A DNA stretch of 64,000 bases from Bacillota bacterium (GCA_021797815.1 JAJZYZ010000001.1:62001-126000), one strand, 5' to 3'; shown: positions 52,635 to 62,643, numbered from the stretch's first letter. Numbers and translations are program-made. Notes: a model not told the origin generated them from the letters alone.

Positions 52635-53915
52635 GTGAGCGACACCGGGATTCGCGTTGCGGTCGTGGGCGGGGGAAGCTCGTATACGCCCGAGCTGGTG
52701 GATGGGCTTCTAAGTCATGTCGACATTCCCCTGGAACGTATTACGCTCCTTGACATCCCCGAGGGACGCGACAAACAGGATACCGTCGTCCAACTGGCGC
52801 GGCGGATGGCGCGGCGCGCCGGACGGGCCGTCGCGATCGAGGCGACCCTGGACCGGGAGCAGGCACTTTCAGGCGCCGACTTCGTCTGCGCGCAGTATCG
52901 GGTGGGGGGTCTTGCCGCGCGCGTGCGTGACGAGGCCATTCCCCTGGCCCACGGCCGGATCGGTCAGGAGACGGTAGGAGCCGGCGGGTTCTTAAACGCG
53001 CTTCGCACGGTGCCGGTGGCCATTGGCCTCGGCCGGGACGTGGAGCGTCTGTGTCCGGACGCCTGGATCTTGAACTTTACCAACCCGTCGGGTCTCGTCA
53101 CCGAGGCGGTCCTGCGGCACGCATGGCCCCGAACAATCGGACTGTGCAACGTGCCGATGGTGATGGAGCGCACCATCGCTGAGCGCCTCTCCGCGCCGCC
53201 CGGGTCGCTCCGGCTTTCCATGGTCGGCCTTAATCACCTCTCCATCGTGAGGGCTATAGAATTCCAGGGACAGGATATTCTGGCACCCGTCGTGGAAGCT
53301 TTTGCAGCCGGAGGACGCTGGCCAGACGGCCCCGCCATGTCGAGAGCCGACCAGGAGTTCCTGCAGGCGCTCGGCGCGCTGCCCAACAGCTATCTGCGCT
53401 ACTACTGGCTTCCGGATCGGATGCTGGCTGAAGAGCAACGGCGGATGGAGCAGGGCCGCGGCACCCGTGCGGAGGAGGTCTTGCGCATCGAAGCTGAACT
53501 GTTTGCCCGCTATCGCGACCCCGACCTCAGCGAAAAGCCGCCTGAGCTTTCCCTGCGAGGCGGGGCTCTCTACTCCGAGGTGGCGGTGGACGTGCTGGAG
53601 GCGGTCGCACTCGATCGACCACGCGAGATGGTGGTGAATGTGCAAAACCAGAACGCGGTGGCGGAGCTGCCGGCCAACGCCAGCATCGAGGTGTCGTCGA
53701 TCGTAGACGGGCGTGGAGCGCGGGCGCTGGCCCAGGATCCCCTGCCACTGGGGTTTTCTGGCCTGGTCCGGCAGATAAAGGCCTACGAGCAACTGGCCAT
53801 CGAGGCTGCCGTAACGCGAGACCGCGGACGCGCCCTGGAGGCCCTGACGCTGAACCCCCTCGTTGGCGACATCGAGGCGGCGGCCGCGATTTTGAGCGAC
53901 GCGTGGCCGGCATGA
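52635..53915 (+). CDS. GH4 family 6-phospho-beta-glucosidase-like enzyme
   Basis: VAVVGGGSSYTPELVDGLL NAD motif and GLCNVPMVMER (CNVP type active-site Cys) of GH4. Confidence 0.9.
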   Translation: MSDTGIRVAVVGGGSSYTPELVDGLLSHVDIPLERITLLDIPEGRDKQDTVVQLARRMARRAGRAVAIEATLDREQALSGADFVCAQYRVGGLAARVRDEAIPLAHGRIGQETVGAGGFLNALRTVPVAIGLGRDVERLCPDAWILNFTNPSGLVTEAVLRHAWPRTIGLCNVPMVMERTIAERLSAPPGSLRLSMVGLNHLSIVRAIEFQGQDILAPVVEAFAAGGRWPDGPAMSRADQEFLQALGALPNSYLRYYWLPDRMLAEEQRRMEQGRGTRAEEVLRIEAELFARYRDPDLSEKPPELSLRGGALYSEVAVDVLEAVALDRPREMVVNVQNQNAVAELPANASIEVSSIVDGRGARALAQDPLPLGFSGLVRQIKAYEQLAIEAAVTRDRGRALEALTLNPLVGDIEAAAAILSDAWPA

Positions 53916-54916
53916 TGCCTTCGGCGGAGCCACTTTATCTCGGCGTCGACGGCGGAGGCACCAAGACCGAGGCCTGGATTATCGACGCGTCCGGACGTCT
54001 TCGCGGGCAGGGGGCGGGAGGTCCTTCGAACCACCAGGAGTCCGGGCTCGATGCGGCCGTGCGCAGCATCGCTGACGCTCTCAACGGGGCCGCGCGCGCC
54101 GCCGGGTGCCCGCTTGCCAGTGTACGGGGGGCGGCCCTCGGCCTTGCGGGTGCGGACTTCGCCGAAGACGTGGAAAAGCTCCGCCTGGCTCTGAATCCAC
54201 ATCTGGACCCGGTTCCCTATCTGGTCGTGAACGACGGCGACATAGCGCTTCGGGGCGGCTGCCGCTCCGGCGCGGGCGTGGCCGTGGTGGCGGGCACGGG
54301 GACGAACGTGGTGGGCCGTTTCCGCGATGGGGAGACGTTTCAGATCGGGGGCCTTGGCTACGAACTTGGAGACGAGGGGGGCGGCAGTGACCTTGTGCGG
54401 CGCGCCCTCCATCTGGCGTTCCGGGGGGCGGAGGGCCGCGGCGCTCCGACTCTCCTTAGTGAGCTCGCCCTGTCGGCCTTAGGAGTGGAGGACTTCCCGC
54501 AGCTGTCGCGGGCCCTTTATTTTGGCCGCATCACCCGAGAAGACGTGCATGTGCTGGCCCCCCTCGTCTTCATCGCCGCGCGCGAGGGCGACGCGGTGGC
54601 GCAGGATCTCCTGTGCACCAGCGGAATCAGCCTGGGTGAAACAGCCGGGGCAGCCGTCCGGCGGATCGAGGAGCGGGACGGCGCGGGAGTAGAAGTGGTG
54701 CGGGTAGGCTCACTGTGGCTTGGAAACCATCCGTTGTTTGGCGACGGGTTTATGGTGGGGCTGCACCGGCGGGCGCCGGAGGCCGACGTGCACGACCCCG
54801 TCCTGCCGCCGACGGCCGGCGCGGTCTTGATGGCCGCCGCGGCCGACGGTGGGGAAGGGCTGGCCGCGACCATTCGCGAAAGTCTCATACATGACGGGAA
54901 CACGGACGGGAGGTGA
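53903..54916 (+). CDS. BadF/BcrA-type ATPase, N-acetylglucosamine kinase-like
   Basis: LYLGVDGGGTKTEAWIIDASG, VAVVAGTGTNVVGRF, GLGYELGDEGGGSDLVRRAL. Confidence 0.88.
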   Translation: MAGMMPSAEPLYLGVDGGGTKTEAWIIDASGRLRGQGAGGPSNHQESGLDAAVRSIADALNGAARAAGCPLASVRGAALGLAGADFAEDVEKLRLALNPHLDPVPYLVVNDGDIALRGGCRSGAGVAVVAGTGTNVVGRFRDGETFQIGGLGYELGDEGGGSDLVRRALHLAFRGAEGRGAPTLLSELALSALGVEDFPQLSRALYFGRITREDVHVLAPLVFIAAREGDAVAQDLLCTSGISLGETAGAAVRRIEERDGAGVEVVRVGSLWLGNHPLFGDGFMVGLHRRAPEADVHDPVLPPTAGAVLMAAAADGGEGLAATIRESLIHDGNTDGR

Positions 54917-54923
54917 ATGCCGC

Positions 54924-55691
54924 GTGAGTTACAAGACGGTGCCGGGCCGGCCGCCCGCAGATCCTTGGGCCGAGGGCCTCTATGTTCGTGATTGGGAAGC
55001 CTGGCTCGATGACGACGGGCTTCGCTTTGCCTGGATACTGGATGAGGATGAGCGACGGGTGGGCGCGATCCGATGGGTGCAGGACGAGGTCACGCAGGTG
55101 ATTGGCGTCAACGGAGATGAGCCGCCGGTAGAGGCCAGTGAGTATGCGCTGATGTGGGTCAAACCTCGCATCACGCATGTCTACAGCTTTCAGCCAGAGC
55201 TTCTGAGTTTGCTCGGCCGTCAGGGCCTCGAGCTTGAGGCGCAGATCTACCAGTTGAGAGCGCCCCTGGCAGGCCTCGGACAGGGCGAGAGCGATGTCGT
55301 GCCCTTCTCGTCCCAGCATGCCGAGACGGCAGGTCCACTCTACGACAAGATCTTCCGGACCAAGGGCGGACGGCGCACGGTGTTCCAGTACTTTCAGCAG
55401 TTTGACAATGCGAACGGGCTTCTCTTGCGGAACCAGGGACGGCCCGTGGGTCTGTTCGCCGACCGCCTGAACCCGAGCGGAGAGATGGCGGTGGTGTGGC
55501 TCGGGGTCCTGCCCGACCTCCGGCATCAGGGATTCGGCCGGCGGCTCCTGTCGGCGGGCCTGCACGCCCGCCAGGGAGCGGCGTCGGAGGTGGTAGTCCA
55601 GGTGGAGGCCTCCAATGAGGCGGCGCTCAACCTATACGGGCAGTTTCGATTCGAGCGCGAGTGGACGCTCAACCGGGCGCAGCTGGGCTGA
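54924..55691 (+). CDS. GNAT-family N-acetyltransferase
   Basis: MAVVWLGVLPDLRHQGFGRRLLSAGLHARQGAASEVVVQVEASNEAALNLYGQFRF. Confidence 0.85.
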   Translation: MSYKTVPGRPPADPWAEGLYVRDWEAWLDDDGLRFAWILDEDERRVGAIRWVQDEVTQVIGVNGDEPPVEASEYALMWVKPRITHVYSFQPELLSLLGRQGLELEAQIYQLRAPLAGLGQGESDVVPFSSQHAETAGPLYDKIFRTKGGRRTVFQYFQQFDNANGLLLRNQGRPVGLFADRLNPSGEMAVVWLGVLPDLRHQGFGRRLLSAGLHARQGAASEVVVQVEASNEAALNLYGQFRFEREWTLNRAQLG

Positions 55692-55752
55692 GGCGGGACG
55701 ATGATCGGCAGGGCGCGCCCAGAAGAGCGGAAGATGGGAGTTTCAGCGGAGG

Positions 55753-56259
55753 GTGACGAGCACAAGACCGGTTCAGGTGTTAAGGCGGCAGTATGCCGCG
55801 GCAGGAGCGCTCGGGGTTGTGGCGTTTTTGGTCGACCTGGCCGCCGCGCCCCTGTCGGGGCCCTCTAACTGGGCGGGTCTCCTGCTGGAGGTGTTGGCAG
55901 CCGCCACGGCCGCGTGGACAGGTTTTGCGGCGCGGCGGGCCGGCTTGAAACCGGTCTGGCAGGCTGCGGCCGTCGTCCTCGTATACGCCGTACCCTCCGC
56001 ATTGGGAACCCTTTTCAACCCGATTACCTATCGTGACGAACTTGGCTACCTGATGGCCCGGGACAACACCCTGGCCCATTCCATCCTGCGGCTCACCCGG
56101 TCCGAAATAGTTCGAGATGCCCATCTCTACACAAGCTCGACCGCCCATGCGGAGGCGTTTTTCGGAGGAATAGTCTACCGGGTGGTCTTCGGTCTGGTGC
56201 TGGGATGGGTAGGCTCCCTGTTTTACGTCGGGCGTGCAGTTCGGGGCTCGGATGGCTGA
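55753..56259 (+). CDS. Hypothetical four-TM membrane protein
   Basis: Several hydrophobic helices: AAGALGVVAFLVDLAAAPL, LLLEVLAAATAAWTGFAA, FFGGIVYRVVFGLVLGWVGSLFYVG. Confidence 0.6.
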   Translation: MTSTRPVQVLRRQYAAAGALGVVAFLVDLAAAPLSGPSNWAGLLLEVLAAATAAWTGFAARRAGLKPVWQAAAVVLVYAVPSALGTLFNPITYRDELGYLMARDNTLAHSILRLTRSEIVRDAHLYTSSTAHAEAFFGGIVYRVVFGLVLGWVGSLFYVGRAVRGSDG

Positions 56260-56320
56260 CCGGGGGAGGGATCGAACGCGTGACGAAAGAATCCTGCCCG
56301 TAGGGGAAAGGGGCGGACCG

Positions 56321-58021
56321 ATGCTCGACGACAGCCTTTTCAGTTTCGATCAGGTGCAGCGTTCAAGGGAGCTCGGCGGGCGGCACTTTGACTGGGTGGC
56401 CTGGGATCTCCTGCGCCGGAATGCCAACGTGTATGCCGATCGACCGGCGGTGGCCGACACGTGGCTAGGGGATCGCCGGGAATATACGTGGCGGGACGCT
56501 TTCCAGGAGGTCAACACGCTTATCGCCCACCTGCTTGATCAGGGCGTGTGCCGTGGCGACATCATCGTGTCCCAGCTGCCGAACGTGGTGGAAAGTTTCT
56601 TCCTGGATGTGGCCACCTCCAAAATTTCCGCGCAGCACGCCGGTCTTAACATGGACCTTGGCAAGGCAGAGACGCAGGGAGTGGTGCGGAAATTGCACCC
56701 GCGCGTCGTGTTTGTCATGCCCGAGTGGCACGGACACCCTTTCCTCGACTGGTACCGCGAGCTTCAGCCGGAGCTTCCCCGCATGCAGGTCGTGGTGCTG
56801 ACGGAGCCTGGGGAGAAGCCGCCCGATGGGACCACGGCGCTCTACCAGTGGCTCGATGGTCGCATCTGGAGCCGGTTTCAGGAGTCTGACCTCGACTATC
56901 TGAAGCCGTCGCCGCTGGACGTGCACGAGCTTCTGCCGACTGCCGGGACTACCGGGGTCCCCAAGGTGTCGCGGCGAACCACCCTCGACTGGTTTCAGGT
57001 TCACAGTGTCTGCATCGCCGAGCGGGCCGGGCATACCGCCTACGATCGGCGGCTCTTGATAGGCCCCCTGGCCGGCGGATCGGGGCGGCTGTGGGGGGCG
57101 CACACGCCGCTTTATACGGGCGGCAGTGTGCTGTATCTGACGGACTTTGACGAAGAAACCGTGTGTCGACTCACCGAGTCCGAGCGCATAACCATCTGGG
57201 TGTGGAATCCGGCCCTCATCACCCGGGTGGTCACGAGTCCCTTCTTTGAGCAGTACGACCTGTCCAGCCTGCGCATGGTCAGCTATTCGGGCGCGCCGCT
57301 TCCGGGCGAGGCCATCGACCGGCTCATGCAGCGCGGCGTGACGCCCTTCAACGTCTATGGCACGTCGGAAGTGGGCGGCTGCATGAGTCCCATCCTCCCC
57401 GGCATTGACCAGGAACACCTGATGCAGGCGGCGGGCATCCCGTTCGAGGGCTTTGACGTGCCGGTGGTGGACGCGGCCGGCGATCGGCTGCCGCCCGGCG
57501 AAGTGGGCGAGATCTTGATCTGGAACGTCCATCACGGCTACTTCGCGGAGCCGCAGGAGAGTGCCGCCACCTATCACGACACCGAGTACGGCGGCCGCTG
57601 GGAAGGCTATCAGCGCACCGGCGATCTGGGCCTGTATGACCGAGAGGGATATCTCCGCGTCATCGGCCGCAAGAAGGACATGATCCTGCGCGGCGGCCAG
57701 AATATTTTCCCGCGGGAGATCGAGGATCTCCTGAGCCAGCACGAGACGGTGCGCGACATCGCCGTGGTCGGGATGCCTGATGCCGTGATGGGGGAGCGCC
57801 TGTGCGCGTATGTGGTGCCGGTGGCGGGGACGCCGCCCGACGTGTCTTTATTCCAGGAGTTTCTGGCGCAGCGTGGCATCGCCAAGTACAAGTGGCCGGA
57901 GCGGGTCGAGATTCTCGAGGAGATGCCGCTCGGCCCGGGCGGTAAGATTCAAAAGACCGTGCTCCGGGAGCGCATTGCGAAGAAGCTTCACGAGGAGGCG
58001 GAGTCGGGTCGGGGCGACTAG
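56321..58021 (+). CDS. AMP-dependent acyl-CoA synthetase/ligase
   Basis: PTAGTTGVPKVSRR P-loop, YGTSEVGG, YQRTGDLGLYDREGYLRVIGRKKDMILRGGQNIFPREIE, GPGGKIQKTVLR. Confidence 0.92.
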   Translation: MLDDSLFSFDQVQRSRELGGRHFDWVAWDLLRRNANVYADRPAVADTWLGDRREYTWRDAFQEVNTLIAHLLDQGVCRGDIIVSQLPNVVESFFLDVATSKISAQHAGLNMDLGKAETQGVVRKLHPRVVFVMPEWHGHPFLDWYRELQPELPRMQVVVLTEPGEKPPDGTTALYQWLDGRIWSRFQESDLDYLKPSPLDVHELLPTAGTTGVPKVSRRTTLDWFQVHSVCIAERAGHTAYDRRLLIGPLAGGSGRLWGAHTPLYTGGSVLYLTDFDEETVCRLTESERITIWVWNPALITRVVTSPFFEQYDLSSLRMVSYSGAPLPGEAIDRLMQRGVTPFNVYGTSEVGGCMSPILPGIDQEHLMQAAGIPFEGFDVPVVDAAGDRLPPGEVGEILIWNVHHGYFAEPQESAATYHDTEYGGRWEGYQRTGDLGLYDREGYLRVIGRKKDMILRGGQNIFPREIEDLLSQHETVRDIAVVGMPDAVMGERLCAYVVPVAGTPPDVSLFQEFLAQRGIAKYKWPERVEILEEMPLGPGGKIQKTVLRERIAKKLHEEAESGRGD

Positions 58022-58033
58022 GGGGGACGCAGC

Positions 58034-59176
58034 ATGTGGGATGTCGGCGTAATTGGCGGCGGACCGGCGGGCAGCACCGCCGCGCGGCTCCTGGCGGAGA
58101 GCGGGCTTTCGGTCATCCTTCTGGAAGCGGCCACGCATCCGCGGGTGAAACCTTGTGGCGGTGCCCTTACAGACCGCGGGCTCGCCCTGCTGCCCCCCGG
58201 AGGAGAGCGCTTCTTTAAGAATCATCCGCGGCAGTGGACCTATCGGGCCGCCAATCTCCCTCCGGTGACCGTGGGCCGCGACGTGCCTTATTGCCATACG
58301 GTGGTGCGCCGCGACTTTGACCAATTTCTGTTTGAAGAGGCGGCGGCGTCCGGTGCGATCGCGCACGACGGCGAGCGTGTCGCCCAGATTGAATCGAGTC
58401 CGGAGGGGGACGGCTACGTCGTAAAGACGGCGGCCGACCGGTATCCGGTCCGCTATCTGGTGGGTGCCGACGGCGCGAAGGGCATGACGGCGCGGGCACT
58501 CGGCCTCTCCCGCCCGCGAAACGGGGCCGCCCTCGAAATCGAGGCCGAGGCCCGCCCCGAGCTCCTGGAGGCGTACCGCGAGCGCTGCGAGGTCATGGTT
58601 TCCGACACCCCCTGGGGATACTGCTGGGTGATTCCCAAAGGCGACCGCCTGAACGTGGGGGTCGGAAGCTTTCATGCTTCCGGCTTCGCGTGGCGCGAGC
58701 GCCTGCAACGGTATTGTGACGAGATCGGTTTTCGCGCGACAGGGTCGATTCTCGCGCATCCGCTCCCGTACCGGTGGGCGCGGGCGGCGCTCACCCGCGG
58801 GCGCGCCCTCTTGGCCGGCGACGCGGCCGGCCTCATGGATCCGTTTTCGGCGGAAGGCATCTATGCGGCACTCTCGTCGGGAGCGCGCGCCGCACGGGTG
58901 GTCACGGCGGCGGCGGCAACGGGGACCGACCTCAGCGCCTACGATCGGGAGCTTGGCGAACAGGTCTGGCCGGAACTGCAGCGCGCGGGCGTTCTCGCGC
59001 GTCTCTTCTACACGATGCCGGGAGCGTGGTCCCGCCTGTTTATCCGTGACCAGAGTCTCCTTGCCGCCTATCTTGAGGTCCTGGAGGGACGGAGCGGCTA
59101 TGACGCCCTCCTGCGCGCGACCCGCGAGCGCTGGTGGCGGATCGTGCGCCGCGCGCCGCCGGTGTCTGCCTCGTGA
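58034..59176 (+). CDS. Geranylgeranyl reductase family FAD-dependent oxidoreductase
   Basis: DVGVIGGGPAGSTAARLLAESGLSVILLEA, VGADGAKGMTARAL, GRALLAGDAAGLMDPFSAEGIYAALSSG. Confidence 0.9.
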   Translation: MWDVGVIGGGPAGSTAARLLAESGLSVILLEAATHPRVKPCGGALTDRGLALLPPGGERFFKNHPRQWTYRAANLPPVTVGRDVPYCHTVVRRDFDQFLFEEAAASGAIAHDGERVAQIESSPEGDGYVVKTAADRYPVRYLVGADGAKGMTARALGLSRPRNGAALEIEAEARPELLEAYRERCEVMVSDTPWGYCWVIPKGDRLNVGVGSFHASGFAWRERLQRYCDEIGFRATGSILAHPLPYRWARAALTRGRALLAGDAAGLMDPFSAEGIYAALSSGARAARVVTAAAATGTDLSAYDRELGEQVWPELQRAGVLARLFYTMPGAWSRLFIRDQSLLAAYLEVLEGRSGYDALLRATRERWWRIVRRAPPVSAS

Positions 59177-59694
59177 TGGCGGCCGTCCGGCGGGCGGAGG
59201 TGAGCGACATCGCGGCTCTGTCCCGCATCCGGATAGACACCTGGCAGGCGACCTACCGGGGCATCATCCCGGATGCGGTGCTGGACGCGCTTGACCCCGA
59301 GACCACCCGGGCCAGATGGCAGCGAACGCTTGCGGACGGGGCCGGACGAGGACTTTTCGTCTATGTTGTCGAGGATCACGACGGCGTGGAGGGATACGTC
59401 GGAGTTGGCCCGGAGACGGGAGCCGTCAGCGGCCATCCGGGAGAGGTGTACATGCTGTATGTGCACCCCACCTGCCATGGGCGCGGCTACGGGAAGCTCC
59501 TTCTGCGCCAAGGCCTCGCGGACCTGACTGAGCGCGGACTCCTGCCAGCCCTGGTCTGGGTCCTTCACGACAATCCTGCCCGGGCGTTCTACGAACACAT
59601 GGGGGCGCACTTCCTCACCAGCCGGCAGGTGGAGATTGGACAGACGCTCCTCGAGGATGGCTTCAGCTTCCCCGCCAGGCCGGGAGGGGCTTAG
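59176..59694 (+). CDS. GNAT-family N-acetyltransferase
   Basis: VRRAEVSDIAALSRIRIDTWQATYRGIIPDAVL, VYMLYVHPTCHGRGYGKLLL. Confidence 0.88.
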   Translation: MAAVRRAEVSDIAALSRIRIDTWQATYRGIIPDAVLDALDPETTRARWQRTLADGAGRGLFVYVVEDHDGVEGYVGVGPETGAVSGHPGEVYMLYVHPTCHGRGYGKLLLRQGLADLTERGLLPALVWVLHDNPARAFYEHMGAHFLTSRQVEIGQTLLEDGFSFPARPGGA

Positions 59695-59695
59695 C

Positions 59696-60184
59696 GTGCC
59701 AATCTCCCCGTATCTGGCCGGGATCCGCCGCCGCGTCGGCTCGCGCCTCCTGCTCATGCCGAGCGCAGGCGCCGTCATCCGCGATGAGCGGGGGCGGACT
59801 CTCTTTCTGGTGAACCGGGATACCGGCGGATTCATGCTGCCCGGGGGCGCCGTGGACCCCGGGGAGAGTCCGGCGGCGGCCGTGGTGCGGGAGGCGCGCG
59901 AGGAGACAGGGCTCGCGGTCCGTCCGACCCACCTGATGGGGGTGGTGGCGCCGTGGCGCGTGCATTATCCGAACGGCGACCAGGTCGAGTACATGGCGAC
60001 GCTGTTCTTATGCCGGGTCACGGGAGGGGAGATTCACGCCGCCGACGGCGAGGCGTCCGGGTGGGCCTGGTTTCCGCCCGACGAGATCCCACGGCTCGGA
60101 TATCCGCCGGAACTCTGGTCGTGGCGGCCGGGAATGGGGGCCTACTTCGAAAGGATTTGGGAGCCGCCGGAGTCCCGGGAATGA
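59696..60184 (+). CDS. NUDIX hydrolase
   Basis: GGAVDPGESPAAAVVREAREETGL Nudix box (GX5EX7REUXEE). Confidence 0.95.
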   Translation: MPISPYLAGIRRRVGSRLLLMPSAGAVIRDERGRTLFLVNRDTGGFMLPGGAVDPGESPAAAVVREAREETGLAVRPTHLMGVVAPWRVHYPNGDQVEYMATLFLCRVTGGEIHAADGEASGWAWFPPDEIPRLGYPPELWSWRPGMGAYFERIWEPPESRE

Positions 60185-60215
60185 GGGGAGACACAGCCCA
60201 CAGCGTGCGGGGCGG

Positions 60216-60851
60216 CTAGGGGGACGCGGTCTCGCGGACCGGATAGCCGGCCTGAAGCCACGCCATCATCCCGCCCGCCACATTCATCACGTCAAAGCCC
60301 TGGTCCGCCAGAAAGCTGGCGACGGACTGCGACCGGTTGCCGTGAGCGCATACGATGGCATAGCGGCGAGCACGGTCGAGCTTCCTGGTCTCATCGGGCA
60401 CCGTCCCCATCGGCAGCGTGAGGGCGCCGGGAATGACTCCGCTCCGCCACTCGTAGGGTTCACGGACGTCCATCACCACGTACTGGTCGCGTTCCGTAAA
60501 GAGGTGGTCGACGGACAGGTCAGGCACCCGCACCGACGGGAGGCCCGCCTCCGCCCACTCCGTCATCCGCATGACGAGAACAGCCTCGGGAATAAACCCG
60601 GAGTCGTGCAGCGCCTCCCGGCCGGCATCCAGCACGATCTGATTGTCTGACACAAGAGCAAACGGGGGACCCCCGCGGTCCGACAGGAAAGCGGCTACCG
60701 ACGGCCCGAATCCCTGCAGACGGTACGGCGCGGAGACCGATCCCGGCACATGGTCGTGATGAAAGGCCCGGGGCGGCCGGAGGTCTAGGAGCTCAACGCG
60801 GCCGGTCTTCACGTCCTCCCACAGCCCCCGCATCGAGGACGGCTCGGCCAT
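60216..60851 (-). CDS. Tandem rhodanese-domain protein
   Basis: Two rhodanese modules. Second has catalytic loop VCAHGNRS; first has FALVSDNQIVLDAG with no Cys. Confidence 0.88.
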   Translation of the reverse strand: MAEPSSMRGLWEDVKTGRVELLDLRPPRAFHHDHVPGSVSAPYRLQGFGPSVAAFLSDRGGPPFALVSDNQIVLDAGREALHDSGFIPEAVLVMRMTEWAEAGLPSVRVPDLSVDHLFTERDQYVVMDVREPYEWRSGVIPGALTLPMGTVPDETRKLDRARRYAIVCAHGNRSQSVASFLADQGFDVMNVAGGMMAWLQAGYPVRETASP

Positions 60852-61609
60852 CAAGAGGAGCCCGCGGCGCCGAGGTTCAGGGCCCGCACCTTGCGGGCAT
60901 TCTCCGGCGGCGGCTTCAAGAACTTCAACTGTTCGGCGACAAACCGATCCGGGTCGCGCGCCTGCAACAGGGTGTTGTAACGTCGCTCGTAGCCGATGGT
61001 GGAGCAGTACTTGCGCGACATGTAGAGCCCACCGCAATGCGAGGCGCCGAAATGAGCCGGATAGACTTCCACATAGTCCGGAAGCTCCATCAGGCGGTCG
61101 AGGCTCCGGAACTGGGCGCGGGCGGCTTCTTTCACGGCGGCTTCAGACGACTCCCCGAGGTCGGGTCGGCCGACGTCGCCGACGAACAAGACATCGCCCG
61201 TCATCACCAGCCAGGGTTCTCCGCCGCGATCCAGGTCCCGCAGCACCAGACACAGCGAGTCGGGCGTATGACCCGGCATCTCCCACACCTCAACCTCCAC
61301 CGATCCGAGGTGAAAGCGGTCGCCCTCCTTGAGCGGCGCGTAGGCGAAATGAACCGGCGCACGATGCGAGAGCGCGAGGGTGGCCTGCGCCGCCTCGGAA
61401 AGCTCGCGGGCGGCTGACTCGTGGTCGGCGTGGGTGTGCGTGTCGACGACATACGCGATGCTGAGGCCCAGGTCCTGCGCCATCAAGACGTAATGCGCCG
61501 CCGTCTTGGAATGGAGTGGGTCCACCACCAGGGCCTGTCCGGTGAGCTCGTCGCCGACCAGGTAGGAACTGCACCCGGTCATCGTATCTTGGACGGAAGC
61601 CCAGATCAT
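60851..61609 (-). CDS. MBL-fold persulfide dioxygenase-like hydrolase
   Basis: VVDTHTHADHESAARELSEA, GHTPDSLCL, VMTGDVLFVGDVGRPDL; ATG/stop overlap with the rhodanese gene. Confidence 0.88.
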   Translation of the reverse strand: MIWASVQDTMTGCSSYLVGDELTGQALVVDPLHSKTAAHYVLMAQDLGLSIAYVVDTHTHADHESAARELSEAAQATLALSHRAPVHFAYAPLKEGDRFHLGSVEVEVWEMPGHTPDSLCLVLRDLDRGGEPWLVMTGDVLFVGDVGRPDLGESSEAAVKEAARAQFRSLDRLMELPDYVEVYPAHFGASHCGGLYMSRKYCSTIGYERRYNTLLQARDPDRFVAEQLKFLKPPPENARKVRALNLGAAGSS

Positions 61610-61665
61610 GGTGAGTCAGCCTCCTCAATTCCTCCCCTATCCTAGCGAATCTCGCCGCATCCGGC

Positions 61666-62643
61666 TTAGGAAATGCTGAGGACGATTTTCCCGATATTGA
61701 GATTGGACTCCATCCGTTGATGCGCGTCGCGCGCTTCCGTCCAAGGGTACACACGGTCGATGACCGGTGCGAGGCGCCCGGTTTCACACAGCGGCAGCAC
61801 GTGTTGCTTCACCGCCTGGGCGAGCGCCATCTTTTCTTCGGGCGGCCGTGAACGGAGCGAGGTGCCGGTAATCGCCAGACGCTTGCCCATAAGGAGGTCA
61901 AGCGGAACCGTGGCCTGCACCCCGCCGACGGTGCCGACGACAATCTGGCGGCCGCGCCGCGCCAGCACTTGCAGGTTCCGTTCAAAGTAGGAGGCGCCAA
62001 CCAGATCCACGATGCCGTCGACGCCCCGTCCCCCGGTGAATTCGCGACAGACGGCCACAAAGTCTTCGTCGTGATAGTTAACGGCGCGGACGGCTCCCAG
62101 TGTGAGTACGCGGGCGGCCTTCTCCGCCGAGCCGACCGTTCCGATCGGAAACGCGCCCATCGCCGCCAGGAGCTGGACGGCGCTCGAACCGACTCCGCTC
62201 GCTGCGGCATGAACCAGCACCGTATCCCCGACCGCGGCCGGCAGCTGGACCAACGCATCGTAGGCCGTATAGAACACCTCGGGAAAAGCGGCCGCCTGCT
62301 CATAGCTCCAGCCGGTCGGCATAAGAAGAAGGGAACGTTCGGGCACGAGGGCATACTCGGCATACCCGCCACCGGCGACGAGGGCCATGACCCGATCGCC
62401 CGCCTGGAACGCGCCGCTCGGCGCCTGAACCACCTCGCCGGCGACATCGAGCCCCAAGATTTCGTGAGCCGGTTTCGGATCCGGCTCCGGGTAGTGTCCC
62501 ATGCGCTGGAGAAGGTCGGCCCGGTTGAGCGAGGTGGCCCGGACCCGCACCAGTACCTGACCCGGTCCCGGAACCGGATCCGGCACGTCTACGATAGATA
62601 GGACCTCGGGACCCCCGTATTGGCTGAGGGCAATGGCTCGCAT
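61666..62643 (-). CDS. NAD(P)H:quinone oxidoreductase / MDR-family zinc-less alcohol dehydrogenase
   Basis: MRAIALSQYGGPEVLSIVDVPDPVPGPGQVLVRVRATSLNRADLLQRMGHYP, VLVHAAASGVGSSAVQLLAAMG. Confidence 0.92.
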   Translation of the reverse strand: MRAIALSQYGGPEVLSIVDVPDPVPGPGQVLVRVRATSLNRADLLQRMGHYPEPDPKPAHEILGLDVAGEVVQAPSGAFQAGDRVMALVAGGGYAEYALVPERSLLLMPTGWSYEQAAAFPEVFYTAYDALVQLPAAVGDTVLVHAAASGVGSSAVQLLAAMGAFPIGTVGSAEKAARVLTLGAVRAVNYHDEDFVAVCREFTGGRGVDGIVDLVGASYFERNLQVLARRGRQIVVGTVGGVQATVPLDLLMGKRLAITGTSLRSRPPEEKMALAQAVKQHVLPLCETGRLAPVIDRVYPWTEARDAHQRMESNLNIGKIVLSIS

